64,000 nucleotides of DNA from Siphonodentalium dalli (lineage: Eukaryota; Mollusca; Scaphopoda; Gadilida; Siphonodentaliidae): NCBI GenBank assembly GCA_032622095.1, contig CP136066.1, positions 93,083,319 through 93,147,318 on the forward strand, written 5' to 3'. Shown in pieces: positions 11,403-24,439 of the stretch. The stretch's first letter is position 1, and each line of letters begins with the position of its first letter. The notes under the pieces are model-generated. The model saw only the letters and a program-made list of their open reading frames with translations, was not told where the DNA came from and did not search any database. The translations under genes and the position numbers were made by a program.

Positions 11403-13108
11403 TTACCCGCAATAAACATTCTGCGTTCAAACTTTGTACTCAAATATTTCTATAGTGGGGTCGATACCCCTCGTTAGTAATTTGATTTATATGACATGTT
11501 ACTGATGTCCAATCGTCATAAATTTGGTATTGCTAAATCGGCAAATGACTCATCTTGTACCATGCAAAATTTTTCCGTTAAAACTGTTTATAATAATCTC
11601 ACGAAATGTCCCGGAACACAGCCCATAATAAACATTATCCGTTCAAACTGTATACTCAAATATTTCTAGTGGGGTAGATACCCCTTGGTAGTAATTTAAT
11701 TTGTATGACATGTTCCCGATGTCGGATCATAATAAATTTGGTACTGCTAAATCGGCAAATGACTCATCTTGCACCATGCAAATTTTTTTCGTTAAAAATG
11801 TTTTTAGTAATCTCACAAAATGTCCCTGAAAACAGCCCGACAAAGCGCGCCGACCACTATATCCATAATAAACATATCCGTTCAAACTGTATACTCAAAT
11901 ATTTCTAGTGGGGTAGGTACCCCTTGGTAGTAATTTAATTTGTATGACATGTTCCCGACGTCGGATCATAATAAATTTGGTACTGCTAAATCGGCAAATG
12001 ACTCATCTTTCACCATGCAAAACATTTCCATTAAAAATGTTTATAGTAATCTCACAAAATGTCCCGGAAAACAGCCCGTAATTAACATTATCCGTTCATA
12101 CTGTATACTCAAATATTTCTAGTGGGGTAGGTACCCCTTGGTAGTAATTTAATTTGTATGACATGTTCCCGACGTCGGATCATAATAAATTTGGTACTGC
12201 TAAATCGGCAAATGACTCATCTTTCACCATGCAAATAATGTCCGTTAAAAATGTTTATAGTAATCTCACAAAATGTCCCTGAAAACAGCCCGTAATAAAC
12301 ATTATCCGTTCAAACTGTATACTCAAATATTTCTAGTGGGGTAGGTACCCCTTGGTAGTAATTTAATTTGTATGACATGTTCCCGACGTCGGATCATAAT
12401 AAATTTGGTACTGCTAAATCGGAAAATGACTCATCTTTCACCATGCAAAAACTTTCCATTAAAAATGTTTATAGTAATCTCACAAAATGTCCCGGAACAC
12501 AGCCCGTAATAAACATCCGTTCAAACTGTATACTCAAATATTTCTAGTGGGGTAGGTACCCCTTGGTAGTAATTTAATTTGTATGACATGTTCCCGACGT
12601 CAGATCATAATAAATGTGGTACTGCTGAATCGGCAAATGACTCATCTTTCACCATGCAAACATTTCCGTTAAAAATGTTTATAGTAATCTCACAAAATGT
12701 CCCTGAAAACAGCCCGACAAAGCGCGCCAACCACTATATCCGTAATAAACATATCCGCTCAAACTGTATACTCAAATATTTCTAGTGGGCTCGATACCCC
12801 TTGGTAGTAATTTAATTTGTATGACATGTTCCCGACGTCGGATCATAATAAATTTGGTACTGCTAAATCGGCAAATGACTCATCTTTCACCATGCAAAAT
12901 TTTCCGTTAAAAATGTTTATAGTAATCTCACAAAATGTCCCGGAACACAGCCCGTAATAAACATTATCCGTTCAAACTGTATACTCAAATATTTCTAGTG
13001 GGGTAGGTACCCCTTGGTAGTAATTTAATTTGTATGACATGTTCCCGACGTCGGATCATAATAAATTTGGTACTGCTAAATCGGCAAATGACTCATCTTT
13101 CACCATTT
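11403..13108 (+). repeat. Satellite array, ~214-bp monomer
   Basis: Eight head-to-tail copies can be phased on TACTCAAATATTTCTA, found at about 11437, 11653, 11892, 12106, 12320, 12531, 12769 and 12982. The spacings are 216, 239, 214, 214, 211, 238 and 213 bp. The two long monomers (11653 and 12531) share a ~25-bp insert with ACAAAGCGCGCC and lie four units (about 878 bp) apart. Each monomer contains a near-palindromic GGGGTAGGTACCCC and, in most copies, CCGACGTCGG. Short repeated open frames are by-products. Confidence 0.95.
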
Positions 13109-13410
13109 CTTAAGCGCAATTCATTATTAAATGTGAATTTGGCCTCCCATACTATATAGCATATATAGATTGATCTGTTTATGACACTGCCATTTAAAAT
13201 TTATTCAGGGGGGAATCAATGAATATTAATTTTTATTTGCGCTTAAGCGCAAATGATTTGCACTTTTAAAAGTGCAAATGATTTGCGCTTAAGTGCAAAT
13301 GATTTATGCTTAACCGTAAATATTTGCGCTTAAGCGCAAATGATAGAGGTTATTTGCGCTTAAGCGTAAATAAATAATAAATGTGAAAAGGGCCTCCCAT
13401 ACGAGCCATA
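13109..13410. repeat. GCGCTTAAGCGC-rich element abutting the satellite
   Basis: Repeated TTTGCGCTTAAGCGCAAAT palindromic units lie between two copies of AATGTGAA-GGCCTCCCATAC (about 13133 and 13382). A related element with TATGGGAGGC ends is at 32752-33154. Non-coding and probably a MITE relic, inserted at or next to the satellite edge. Confidence 0.5.
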
Positions 13411-14164
13411 GAAAAGGGACTCCCAGTCCCATACAGAACGATTGTTGGACCATCTAACTGATTTTGGAGGAGAATAAATACAAGCAACTACTGAACAAGT
13501 GAAATTAATAAACAATGATTTATTAAATAATCATCAAATTTGAATATCTCAGCAATAGTCCCTTGCTAGCAGAGTTGAAACGCCATCGGCAAAAACACAA
13601 CGAAAATGGGTGATTGACTTCCCAATGTGCATCGCAGTTTTCGAATCTTTTTCCAAAAAGAATGTGTGGATAAACTGCAGACAATGTTCGGCTCGTGGTA
13701 GATGGACATTCCTCTAACACACAAATCTGAATTTCAAATGTGACTTATCCATTGCGAAACGACAGCGTACAGAATCGACAATCAAATATCAAAATTTATC
13801 GAACATTCTAAGTCAAAACAGCGTCCAATGTTCACAGTTCAGCCACGAACGTATAGTGCGTATCCGATAGTAGTTCTACTGGAAGCAGCAACCTGCAAAA
13901 GCAGTCATGTCTTCTTTGTTGGGGGGGTAGTAATTTTATTGTTTAAAGTTCACCCTGTGCTATGTACTATTAAGTGCCAACCAAATAACTGTTTCCGTCA
14001 AAATAGATAATGAGGTGAGGCATCAGGCTATCATCCAGACACACACAGTCGTAAACACTCGTATCTTTCATACAGCGGGGGATTGTTTTCTTAAATAAGT
14101 GTGCATAACTTGATACAAATATGAATAAATGAACATATATTGAGAATTTTCGCGACGGCGACTT
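13411..14164. other. Intergenic stretch, nothing recognised
   Basis: Short frames only (for example 13523-13720). No splice-supported exon and no repeat pairing recognised. Confidence 0.3.
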
Positions 14165-14640
14165 TAAATGTTTCCATGACACAAAGTACAGATGGTTCCA
14201 ATACAGAATAACACATAGAATATTGGGAACCAATAATTTGTTGAAAAACAATTGTTATTTCCGGAGATGAATCGTGTACCTTTTGTAAGACAGATAACGA
14301 AACTATCTTGCACATATTCTACGATTGTAGAATTATTTATGCCTCTGGGCTGAAGTTAAAACATGGATTCCAATATTGCCATAGACCTAACCCCAAATCT
14401 GATCATACATGGTCACGGTATAACAGGAAGAACGTACCCACTTTTATCACTTGTCCGTATAATAATCAAATACAATATATATAGATCAAAACTCAAATTA
14501 CCAAGTATAAAAGCAGAAATATGATTTTATTATAATATTGAAAAGATACATTACTATAAAAACTGCAGACATACGATCTTTGAAAGTCGCTGGTCTAAAT
14601 GGAAAGGTTTACTAGACAAATAATTCATACGGTATATATT
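14165..14640 (+). mobile_element. LINE fragment: zinc-binding end of a reverse transcriptase ORF (zf-RVT-like), decayed
   Basis: Translating the plus strand with frameshifts gives a KYRWFQYRITHRILGT segment near 14185. It is followed in another frame by a C-x2-C ... H ... C cluster (CTFCKTDNETILHIFYDC) near 14277-14330. This is the pattern of the zinc-binding region after the reverse transcriptase of many invertebrate non-LTR elements. Frameshifts and stops show that it is dead. The 5' end of the element is missing. Confidence 0.55.
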
Positions 14641-15419
14641 TCGTCAATCCAAATCGCTTGGTATTCAAACGTGCTCGTAAATATAAATGGTCACCATGTA
14701 CTGTTCATGTGTTTAGTTCGTACATGATCATGAGCAATATTTCATGCACAATTACTCGTATTTGGTCAGTGTACTAACATATTGTTGTCTTCAATTATAC
14801 ACGTTATATTTAAACGATGCAAAAACTCGACAAAACAAATGTGAGATTCACATTTCCTTCATATACGGATTAAACTTTTAGCTTGAACATGAACCTCACA
14901 TTAAAATACAACTAAGATGTTTTGCGTGAAATACCACCATTTTACTTTTCTCAATGAACTCATGTAAAGACTCTATTTTCTCCCAACTATATCCATATTC
15001 TATATCTTATTAACCATCCTTTTATATATATATATTATATATAAATATACCCTTTTCTTTTCTCTTAAAAAAAGAACCAATGTTTTCAGCTAAACTGAAC
15101 GTAGTACAAACCACATACTAGTATATACTATTGAATCATGGTGTACGTATATTATACTTTCAGGTTTAAATTGTATTACATATGTTATGTATATTGCTGT
15201 TTTTCTGGTTCAAATAAAAAAATGTCATATCAATCAATTAGATCTAACTATATATGTGTTGGGGGTGTGAGTGTGTGTGCATGGAGTCTTGGGAACATAT
15301 CAATTACACCGTGGCTCAACTTATATAATTGTATGTGTTACAATCAATAGAGCGATTAGGAATGTGGATAGTTTAAATGTTTGAGTAACACTAGATGTCA
15401 ACATGAAGCGATATATATA
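14641..15419. other. AT-rich intergenic stretch
   Basis: Very AT-rich, with (TA)n runs near 15020-15050. No gene seen. Confidence 0.35.
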
Positions 15420-16250
15420 AAGTAAAACCCAGAATGGTTGCTGGCGGCCATGTTTTTTTTTTTACGAAATTGATGGCTCTATCTAGAGGTCACCCGAAAA
15501 ATCCATATGAAGTTCGGTGACGACGGTGCGGGATGTGGTCTGTAAGATGTACCAAATGATGTAGTCGTGCAAAAAGTGAAATCCTAGATGGCTGCTGGTG
15601 GCCAAGTTTTTCATCGAAAATTGTTCAAATTCGATAGCTCCCATTTAGAGGTGATCCTAAACATGCCTGTAATTTTCAAAACAATTCTCCAATAAATGAG
15701 GGCTGCGGGGTGTCGATGGATTTACATTTGAAATCCAAGATGGTTGCTGAAAGCCATGTTTTAACGATTTTCAGTCAAAATAGAGACTCACATCTAGAGG
15801 TCACCCCGAAGATCCATTTGAAATTTGACGATGATCGGATGTGGCCTGTAAGGTGTGCCGAATGATTTAGTCATACACAGAGTAAAATCCAAGATGGCCG
15901 CTAGTGGCCATGTTTTTCAATAAAATTCGGAAACAATTGTGGCTCCCATCTAGAGGTTACCTCGAAGATTCATATTAATTTTTTTGTGATGATCGGATGA
16001 GGGTTGTGGCCTGGTGGGTGTGGCAACGGATTTAGTCATGCAAAGAGTAAAATCGAAGATGGCTGCCGTCGTCCATGTTTTTGTTAACGAATTTCGGTCA
16101 AAATAGGAGGCTCCCATCTAGAGGTCACCGCGAAGATCCATGTGAAGTTTGGTAAATATGTTTGTCAACTCTAATGCGTGTTAACTCACGATTGAGTTCA
16201 TTAAAGCATAGCATGACGATCGGATGTGAAATGCGAGCTGCCGATGGATT
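15420..16250 (+). repeat. Diverged tandem array, ~150-165-bp unit ('AAGATGGCYGC')
   Basis: Units begin with a phrase of the type AAAATCCAAGATGGCTGCTGG at about 15424, 15580, 15727, 15884 and 16048. Each continues with GGCTCCCATCTAGAGGTCACC and GATCCATATGAAGTTTGGTGACGA-like text. Further diverged units lie at 18740-18900 and 19020-19070. No frame is conserved. Confidence 0.8.
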
Positions 16251-17040
16251 CAAAATTGAAAATTGATCATAAATGTAGCCAGCTTTTCAAGGGCGATCAC
16301 ATTAGTTGTCACGTTTCTTGCCTTATATGGGTCTAATAAACGAGACTAATTGTTTGGCTAATCACGTTCTTTAGTAGATGAATGAAAAACAACTTACCTG
16401 TACCTTTATAAGGGAGGGCATACATGTAGTTAATCATTTCTAGCTACACCTAATGTTGTGAAATTGCTCGAGTTATATTCCGATAACTTAATAATAGGAA
16501 CCCAGTTTTGGAGCATGACGTCGCCATTTTGGTCGCGTATTCACGCGATGACGAATATTGCGTCATAAAACGATATAATTTGAAAAGCTGGCTAATGTTT
16601 GTGATCGATTTGAAAAGCTGGCTACGAATAGGATCGATGCCTTGTTTAAAATTACCCCATATTGCGGCAATTAGTGTGTTCTCTCCCGATCTTGAATGAG
16701 GAGTGAATGGTCTCGATTATCATGTCAAACAATCATACAACGCGATTCTTAGCAAGACACTGGGTATCTACTCCCCGTGCATTAGTACAGCTGCGGGGAG
16801 GTGGTGAAGGAGTCACAATTTATCCTCGGTGATAATTGTGTAATTGCCATGCACTCATCACTAGCTTGTCCAGGTGGGGTGTCCAACCCTCCATCCAGGT
16901 GATTATGTCAACGTGGTTTATCGTGGAATAAACGACTTGAAATAATTCATTCTCAAAGCATAAAAGCACAGTATAATATAGAGCACCATCCCATCGATAT
17001 TATATGAAGTCTCTTGTGTAATTGCCATGCATTTACAAAT
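16251..17040. other. Intergenic stretch, repeat-like but not resolved
   Basis: The phrase TTTGAAAAGCTGGCTA occurs twice (about 16579 and 16609) and is related by inversion to TAGCCAGCTTTTCAA at about 16274. This suggests another inverted-repeat element around 16270-16640. No gene seen. Confidence 0.35.
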
Positions 17041-17725
17041 TGCTGCAGACACACACAGTAGCGTTGGCACAGTAGGTGTGACAATTTATAATGGTGGAGT
17101 TTGGTGACAATTGGCCGTCATAATTAATATGCCATAGCTTGCCATGTCGCCCGCTGCATATTCGCACAGTGAGTCTTCCAGAGTTCGCTATAATAAGCCT
17201 TTTTATTGTTTTGGTCCTTGTATATATTGTTTATTCTAGATACTTTCTCTCAGCTTCATTTCCTCCAACAGTTCCGACACAGCTTCATCGGCCCACATAT
17301 TAATGTTGGCGGAATTATGCGTAGAACAAAACGTCGCAAAAAAAAAATAAACGCAATTGGGGAACTGTCTTAATACCCATACAATTAATATAAGTAGAAA
17401 AACATGCATTGAGATCATATCAATAAAACGGGCATGATATGTGAAATGAGGGATTGCCAGGGTCAAACACAATTCTGGACGGTCGATCGTGCAATTATAT
17501 ATATCGTATACAATGTAGCAAAATGTAATGAGCAGAGATCAACGTTGGTGAAACGCAATGGGTTAATTGGTCCAGTCGACTCATTGTGTGGAAACTCAGC
17601 GGGCAACACGGCTAGCTATGGCACTGAATTATGACGGCCAATTGTCACAAAACTCCACCATAATAAATTATACACCTACTATATGCCATCGCCACTGTGG
17701 TACGTGTGTCCGCAGCCAATGACTT
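17041..17725. mobile_element. Foldback element with long inverted arms
   Basis: Left arm text (TAGGTGTGACAATTTATAATGG, then TTTGGTGACAATTGGCCGTCATAATT, then TGTCGCCCGCTG) reappears inverted at 17590-17690 (CAGCGGGCAACACGG, AATTATGACGGCCAATTGTCAC, CCATAATAAATTATACACCTA). Arms are at least 110 bp and partial complementarity continues inward. Non-coding. Confidence 0.7.
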
Positions 17726-18729
17726 TTTCTAGGTGGTGTGTCCAACCCGTGGTCCAAGTGCTATAATAATGGAATGGCTAATCGCCAGCAATTGAATGGC
17801 ACTGTTAGCGTCGTGTTTTAATGAAAGTTATGGACACCCTCTCAATTAAGGGTCAGGTGACCTCAACTAGCAACTTTCAATGACACAAAATAATGTTGTT
17901 TATGATACTGTTGATAGGAACTAATAACATTTAGCTGCACACACGTTAGCCTGTGTGAGACATGCAACAAAACAGTTAACCTTGTTAAATGCAGATTAGG
18001 CCTATAGTTCAAAATGAACTAGTCTACACGCGACTATTCTATACGTTGTATAGTTCATCTTTATCGGTAATATATGACATATAGAGTTTTTACAAACCCA
18101 GACGAGACACCTGTCAGGCTTTGACACGATTATCATTCAGATAAACATTGATAATATATTTATTCACAATTATTTACCCACCATATACCGTCAAACGAAA
18201 TGTTTTCGCACGAATCGAATATCAATACTTTGACCCATCGATATTTTGTTTGACACCGAGACGATCGAGGCACACTTGTGACACTAACCAGATAGCACAC
18301 ACCGCCCGGCCGATGTCGGCATACATCCGCCGGTACGTATGTCGACGTCGGTCCGATTCTGCCAGGTTAGCTCGTCGGTAAACGCTGCTTGCTGACCAAT
18401 GCATTTTGGTGGGAGTCGTCCGTCGCTATATGCCCATATACCGTCCGCTAGACGGCCAAATGCCGACCAATTGTCGCAATGCATCAAATCTACGTATGTG
18501 TCTGCACATTACATATCATCAGAAATGGTACTTTTGTTTAATACCTCAAAACTATGAATTTGGTCTAAACGTTTGATTTGAAATTTCATGTCACCTATTT
18601 TCAATATAAACATTATTTCTAGTAACATACAAGGGGTGTGCATCGGAAGATGTCGCTCGTCAAGTTTTTTGCCTGAAAGAGTGGATCTGTCGCAAAAGAA
18701 TAATTCGGCCATCCTTTTTTAACTAATTT
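17726..18729. other. Intergenic stretch with a local GC-rich patch
   Basis: About 18240-18490 is richer in CG dinucleotides than its flanks and gives overlapping short frames on both strands. They lack domains or splice sites and I do not call them genes. Confidence 0.3.
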
Positions 18730-18911
18730 CTGAGAAAAGGGGAGGCTCCCATCTACAGGTCACCCCGAAGATCCATATGAAGTTTGGTGACGATTGGATG
18801 ACAAATGTGACCTTTAATGTGTGCTAAACGATTTAGTCGCACAAAGAGTAAAATCAAAGATGGCCATGTTTTTATCATAATTCGGAAAATGGTAAGCACT
18901 CATCTAGATGC

Positions 18912-19020
18912 ACATGGGCTTGGAACTTGATCAATAATTAGCCTAATTAGCAATATTGGCCCAGGGGTGGGCCAAAATGGCTAATTAGCCTAATTATTGA
19001 TCAAGTTCCAAGCTCCTGTG
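18912..19020. repeat. Near-perfect hairpin
   Basis: Arms at 18918-18950 and 18981-19013 are 33 bp with one mismatch (GCTTGGAACTTGATCAATAA and its complement), with a short GGCCC-rich loop. The hairpin interrupts the AAGATGGC-type repeat between two of its units, so it probably inserted into it. Confidence 0.85.
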
Positions 19021-19779
19021 CTAGAGGTCACCCCAAAGATCCATTGAAGTTTGCTGATGATCAGATGAGGGATGTGCACTCTCGTATAAAAGATTGGCAA
19101 ACCTGGTTTCGAACTCGTTCGAGATATTGTTGAAACAGACCAATATACCAAATATGAATGAAATCGGGTGATGCTTGTTTGAGTTATCGCGCTAACGGTC
19201 TGGCGCCCGTCAGTCCTTCCGGAGTTTCCGGGTGAATACTTTATTTTGGGCTATCGGATCGAAACTAAATTTGGTATGTGAATTTATCAGCTCAAAACAC
19301 AGGTTATGTTCCAATATGGGTCCGTTCCGCCCATTTGTTCCGGAGTTATGGTCCCTTTTCGAATTTTGTCGTTTTGAGGTTTCTAGATGATAACTTTAGT
19401 TTTTGTGATCGGATATGAACCAAATTTGGTATGTGAGGTTATAAGCTCGAATATGGGTTCGTTCCGCCCATTTGTGTGGGAATTATGTTCGTTGTCGACT
19501 TAAAAGTTATATGGTTGTTTCAAATTCAGCTGAATCTCTTGATATTTGGTTCGTGGTTCAAAATCATAAGACAAAGGCCAAGTTTGAATTTGGTCCGATG
19601 AACTTTGACAGAGTTTTAAAAAGCTATCCTTGCTAAAAGACCACCTTCTCGGAAGACAATTCTGTTTGTAGCTCGTATAATATGTTCATTTCATCTTTAG
19701 TATTTCCTTATTAAAGTAAATTTTACCAGTGATATCGACGGAACTCCATAGCTGCATTATGTGTGAATGCCATGGCACG

Positions 19780-19985
19780 GCGATACTTTATCATTACGTG
19801 ATGAGACTTTATCATTATGATGATGAGACTTTACCATTACGTGATGATATTTTATCATTATGATGATGAAACTTTATCATTTTGATGATGAAACTTTATT
19901 ATTATGAAACTCTATCATTACGTGATGATACTGTATCATTATGACGATGAGACTACGTCATTACATTACACTTTACTGGCTTCAA
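19780..19985 (+). repeat. Minisatellite of TTATCATTA(C/T)GTGATGAGAC type
   Basis: About ten short quasi-repeats of ACTTTATCATTATGATGATGAG. The same motif builds the larger array at 24962-25960. Confidence 0.85.
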
Positions 19986-20318
19986 CCATAGAACGCCAGT
20001 CAACAATGCAAATGACCACATCCACGAATGTCTTGCGTATACTATCGAATTGACATACATGCCATATGTACAGTTCTCACTATATATAACTGAATATACT
20101 ACAAAGACAGAATGCGACTGCATTATTTACACTTTGAGCATACTCAGTAAAATTCGGAGGTTTATTTGGAAATTTTATCAAAATAGCACGCTAAGGCTGA
20201 ACCATCAAAGTAGCCTGCAATAATGAATGAGGACACCATCAAATGTTCTTCAAAATATCCATTGCGTCTACTCAAACATATAACAAACACAAGATGCTAA
20301 AATTTCAGTTATATGCAT

Positions 20319-20935
20319 GATTTCATTGATATGTTCAATTGGAAGACAACAATTCACTGGCTTCCTGTGCAGTACAGGATTGAATTTAAAATTATGTTAA
20401 CATTTCGAGCGGTCGAAGGAACGGCACCATATTATATAAAGGAATTAGTCAATCTGAGGCAACCAACCGGATCGATGCAAAAGAGATCAGACGGTAAACG
20501 ACTTCTGATACTTCCTAAGTCCAGTCATCGCACGTTGGGGGATAGAGCTTTCTGTGTTGCCGCACCTACCTTGTGGAACAATCTTCCCAACGATCTCAGA
20601 CTTATTAGTGATGTTATAGAATTCCACAAAATTTTAAAAACTCACCTATTTAAAAACGCATATGGAGTTAACTGACTTAATCTTACTGTTAATGGACGTT
20701 TATGATTTTTATTTCTCAGACTGACTTTAACTGCAGATGTATTTTGAGCATCTTTTTAGGATTCGCGTATCTCTTTGATTCAGTCATTTTAACCCTCATG
20801 TATTTCTTATCCAATCTGTTTTTATTGTATATATACTTTTATCGGCTCTTTTATGTAACAGCGCCTGCGAACACAATTCTGATGTGGGTTAGGCGCTATA
20901 TAAATGTTAATAATAATAATAATAATAATAACTAG
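20319..20935 (+). mobile_element. 3' end of a CR1/L2-type LINE, 5'-truncated
   Basis: The 120-residue frame 20313-20675 contains the typical C-terminal tail of a CR1/L2-like reverse transcriptase ORF: HWLPVQYRIEFKI at the start, YIKELV, then LGDRAFCVAAPTLWNNLP and a final LKTHLFKNAY. After the stop there is a ~260-bp 3' UTR ending in GCGCTATATAAATG followed by a TAA microsatellite at about 20909-20932, the usual 3' terminus of these elements. The frame is intact over this short piece but the element is heavily 5'-truncated, so it is inactive. Confidence 0.85.
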
Positions 20936-22129
20936 GAGTTAAATTTCTGAAATACCAGAAATTTGATACTTCCATTGAATATTTAATTTTTAATTAACAC
21001 AATCTTTATATTATATGGAAATTATATATCAAATAATTAAAAGAAATAAATAAGAAAAAACAATATCGTGCACAAGCATGCTCGTGACTACATGTATGCA
21101 CTTTGTGTATGTATCCACCTAGTATATGAACTGGAAGTGATCCCAAACATGCCTGATGTATAAATCATCTTGAACGATATAGTTCTCTACTTATAATATT
21201 AATAGTTGCAATAGTATTACCCGATCATGATGGAGACAGAGTATAATAAAAGCCACGCATCCTTTCTGGTGGTAATAGTATTACTTGATCATGACGGTGA
21301 TAGTATACACTTTTATAACTAATGTGTAGAAACGAATACATATCAAATGTGTAAACCCGATTTATACACACATCAATGTGTAGTTTTGCATATACATGTA
21401 AGTACATGGACCAAGGGCCGTTCTACACATATTGTGTATATTTTGTTACCCACAATTGTGTAAGAATGTAAAGCATGTGCATTGCGGTACTTTCAGTTTC
21501 ATATCGTCTGCTGCAGACGGACGGCCGTATTGTTTGAATTTTTTTTCGGAATACAATCCACAAAGATCGTAGACAAAGAATGTAAGTTCAGAATTTCGAC
21601 ATGTGGGTATATTATTAATGATATATGAGGATTTATTTGTAAAATCTATCATGGCGATTACTACCCTTAGACTCTTAGTTTATTGTTGTAATGATTATAA
21701 TATTATGCAATACGCCACGACACTGGTTGTTAATTTAAAAAAAATTCACAGTACAAAGCAAAAATACTACGTACTATTGTACGCCATGAAAGTTTTAACA
21801 TATATAATTAATACTATACTCATGCACAGGTCTGAGTACTGAACTTTCATTTCTTGTCTACAATCTTTGTGTGTAATAATCTACACAAAATGTGCAAGGG
21901 ATATATGTTGATTATATGCACACAGTTGGGTATAAAAGTGTATAAATTTACCCATTTATTGTGTAAAAATTGTTACAAAATTTGTGTACGTATATGAAAC
22001 TACACATACTGCACACATATGTTTAAGATAAAAAAATGAATGACTGTGTAGCAGGGCTAGATATTTTGTGCAGAAAACCTACACATTAGTGATAAGAGTG
22101 TAATAAACGGCCGTGCAACATTGTATACT
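20936..22129. other. Intergenic stretch with a GTGTA-rich element
   Basis: Between about 21300 and 22110 there are many CACAA-TGTGTA-type words. GGGCCGTTCTACACA at about 21415 faces TGTAATAAACGGCCGTG at about 22100, which suggests an inverted-repeat element. I could not fix its ends and saw no gene. Confidence 0.35.
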
Positions 22130-23915
22130 CGTTCGCTCAAAAAGTTAGAAAATCGCACTAAAGTTGCACATAGATACTACCCACCACATCCACTCGTCAA
22201 TCTAGTTTTATCTGCATTCGCGATTTTTACTCCCTCCCCCGAGTTTCGATGGAATTTGCTAAAAGTCTGAACCCTCCCGAAGCGAGCTCTCCGTTGGGCA
22301 GGTTGCTCTATAGCAGAGGACCGCCTTTGTGTGCGATCCCACAGTATACCGACGTACCCTGGCCCTGCAATAACATCGCTCCTTCGTTCGCCCGTTTTGA
22401 TTAGGCAGGAAAAATAGCCGATTGTTTTGTCCCAGCCATACATCAGTAACGGCTGGGAGAAAACACTTTTCAGTGGAATATTTCGGTCCCAATCACTCTT
22501 CCCATCTGTGAAATGCAATAAATATTCGGCTCCTCTATTAACAATGTTTCCCAATTAGGGAGAGAGATAGGGAGAGAGTGAGAGAGAGAGGGGGTGATTA
22601 ATTTTTTCAACATTCAGGGGCCGGTAACTCGGTCAATGTTCATACCGATTTACAATATGTTCACGGCATCGTATATGTTTAGACCCTCCATTCCATGAAA
22701 GTTTGGTCGCGATCGGAGATAATTTATTTTTTGCGACATTGAACACCCCTCTGATTAAATTGCTCATTTATTTGAAAAGTTAGAAAATTTCACCGAATTT
22801 GCGCGTGGATAGTAACCACCACACCACTCGTCAAATTTGTTCTATCTCGATTCACGATTTCTCCATTTTTTGTTTTCCTTTGTGAGATTTACTCGAATTT
22901 GCCAAAAGCCTCGACACACACCGATGCAAGCTCTCTATTAGACGGATTGCTTTTAAACCACGTCAGTCAAACTTCAAGGATGTATCTATTGTATACCGAG
23001 GCACCTGCTAGCGCATTTCACTCGCTCCTTCATTAGCCTGTTTGAATTTGACGGGAGTTTTGCCATATATCGATGGCAGGCTGTGTTCCTCTGCATGTAG
23101 TACGCATTACGCTATATAGCGTCGCCCCTAGTAAACCCTTTGCTCTGAAACTTAAGAAATCACACCAGAGTTGGGCGTTGATACCCACTATCACACCCGC
23201 TCGTCAGCAAAATTAAATCTCCATTTTGATATTTTGAAGTATTTTTCAACTTGGTTTTTGTTGGAATTTGCCAATTTGAACCCACCTGAACACGAGTTAT
23301 CCGTTGGTCAGGTTGCTTTGTAAGTAGAGCGGTCAAACTTTGGGATATTACCAAATGTATATGGACGTACCTGATCCTGCATTAAGCTCGCTCCTTCGTT
23401 AACCTGGTGGGATTTCGCGAGAAAAATAGGTTTAGTGATACAGCACTTAACAATAATTATTTATATTTTAAAGCCTCGCCACGAGTAAACCTTCGACCTT
23501 AGCGCGAATTAAACAGACACCAATAAGATGCGCTTGGATACTATCTATCATATCCACTACTCAGAATTTTTTTTATCTCGATGTTTGATTTTTAGACAAT
23601 TCCCCCCCCCCCCCCCTTTGATTTTCGTTGGAATTTGCAAAAAGTATGAACCCACCCGAAGCTAGCTCGCCGTTGGGCAGGTTGGTGTTATAGTAGAGCT
23701 ATCAAACTTCAGGGGCCTAGCTACGGGATACCAGCGTACCCGCTCCTGCATTAACCTTGCTCATCAATTAGCCCATTGGAATTGGCGCCAAAAGTAGGTC
23801 ATTTGCTTGTCAATGTTGTAGATCGGTAACGGCTGGGACAAGAAACTTATAAATTGTACATTCCGGTACGAATCACTCTTCCCATCTGGAGCACGCAATA
23901 AAAATATTATATCGC
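22130..23915 (+). repeat. Diverged tandem array of ~370-400-bp units
   Basis: Units share, in order, CTCGTCAAT-like text, GGAATTTGCTAAAAGT, CGAAGC(G/T)AGCTC, CCGTTGGGCAGGTTG and ATACC..CGTACC. They occur around 22140-22520, 22780-23120, 23150-23460 and 23500-23900. CACTCTTCCCATCTG marks the end of the first and last units. A 125-residue minus-strand frame (22177-22554) is a shadow of one unit. Confidence 0.75.
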
Positions 23916-24439
23916 TGGACTTGTTTTGTTTTGTTTTTTGTTTTGTTTTTGTGCTAAATCTGACGTTTACATCCGCTACCGGTCAGTCTGGTCTCACCAC
24001 CCTCGGCCTGGTCTCACCACCCCGACATGGTATCACCACCCGGCATGGTCTCGTCGCTTCCCCGGTATGGTCTCACCCTCTCCCATGCTCCTTCATTAGC
24101 AAAATTATTTAATTTTCGATGTCTGTAACATGGACATTTCTCAACCGATTTACAAAATTCTTTGAGGAGGATCATTAGTACGTCATATAGATACATGGTA
24201 GTAAAAATGGTTGAAATCATCGCAAAAAACAAATTGCGAAAATTTCGCCCCCACCCTAACCAAAAATTGTAAGTCCGACCCTGTCCAAAATATTTTTGTG
24301 TATTATATTGACAACGGCCAGCACTACCATATAAACTAAATCCAGCTATCTTTCTTGTTATGTGAGGACATGCGATCAGAAAGATTTCGAGGTTGACATA
24401 TATATGAGAGAAAACTCTGGAGATAAAAGACGGACACAG
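23916..24439. other. Intergenic stretch with short GGTCTCACCACCC repeats
   Basis: A TGTTTTG run at about 23920-23950 and four short GGT(C/A)TCACCACC repeats (about 23987-24075) are present. The 146-residue minus frame here spans these repeats and has no domain character, so I reject it as a gene. Confidence 0.35.

Noticed and set aside
11403-13108. CRISPR-like regular repeats
   Set aside because: The repeated unit is the whole ~214-bp monomer without unique spacers, in a eukaryotic context. It is a satellite.
22177-22554. 125-residue minus-strand frame
   Set aside because: It lies within one unit of a diverged tandem array, and the frame is broken in the other units.
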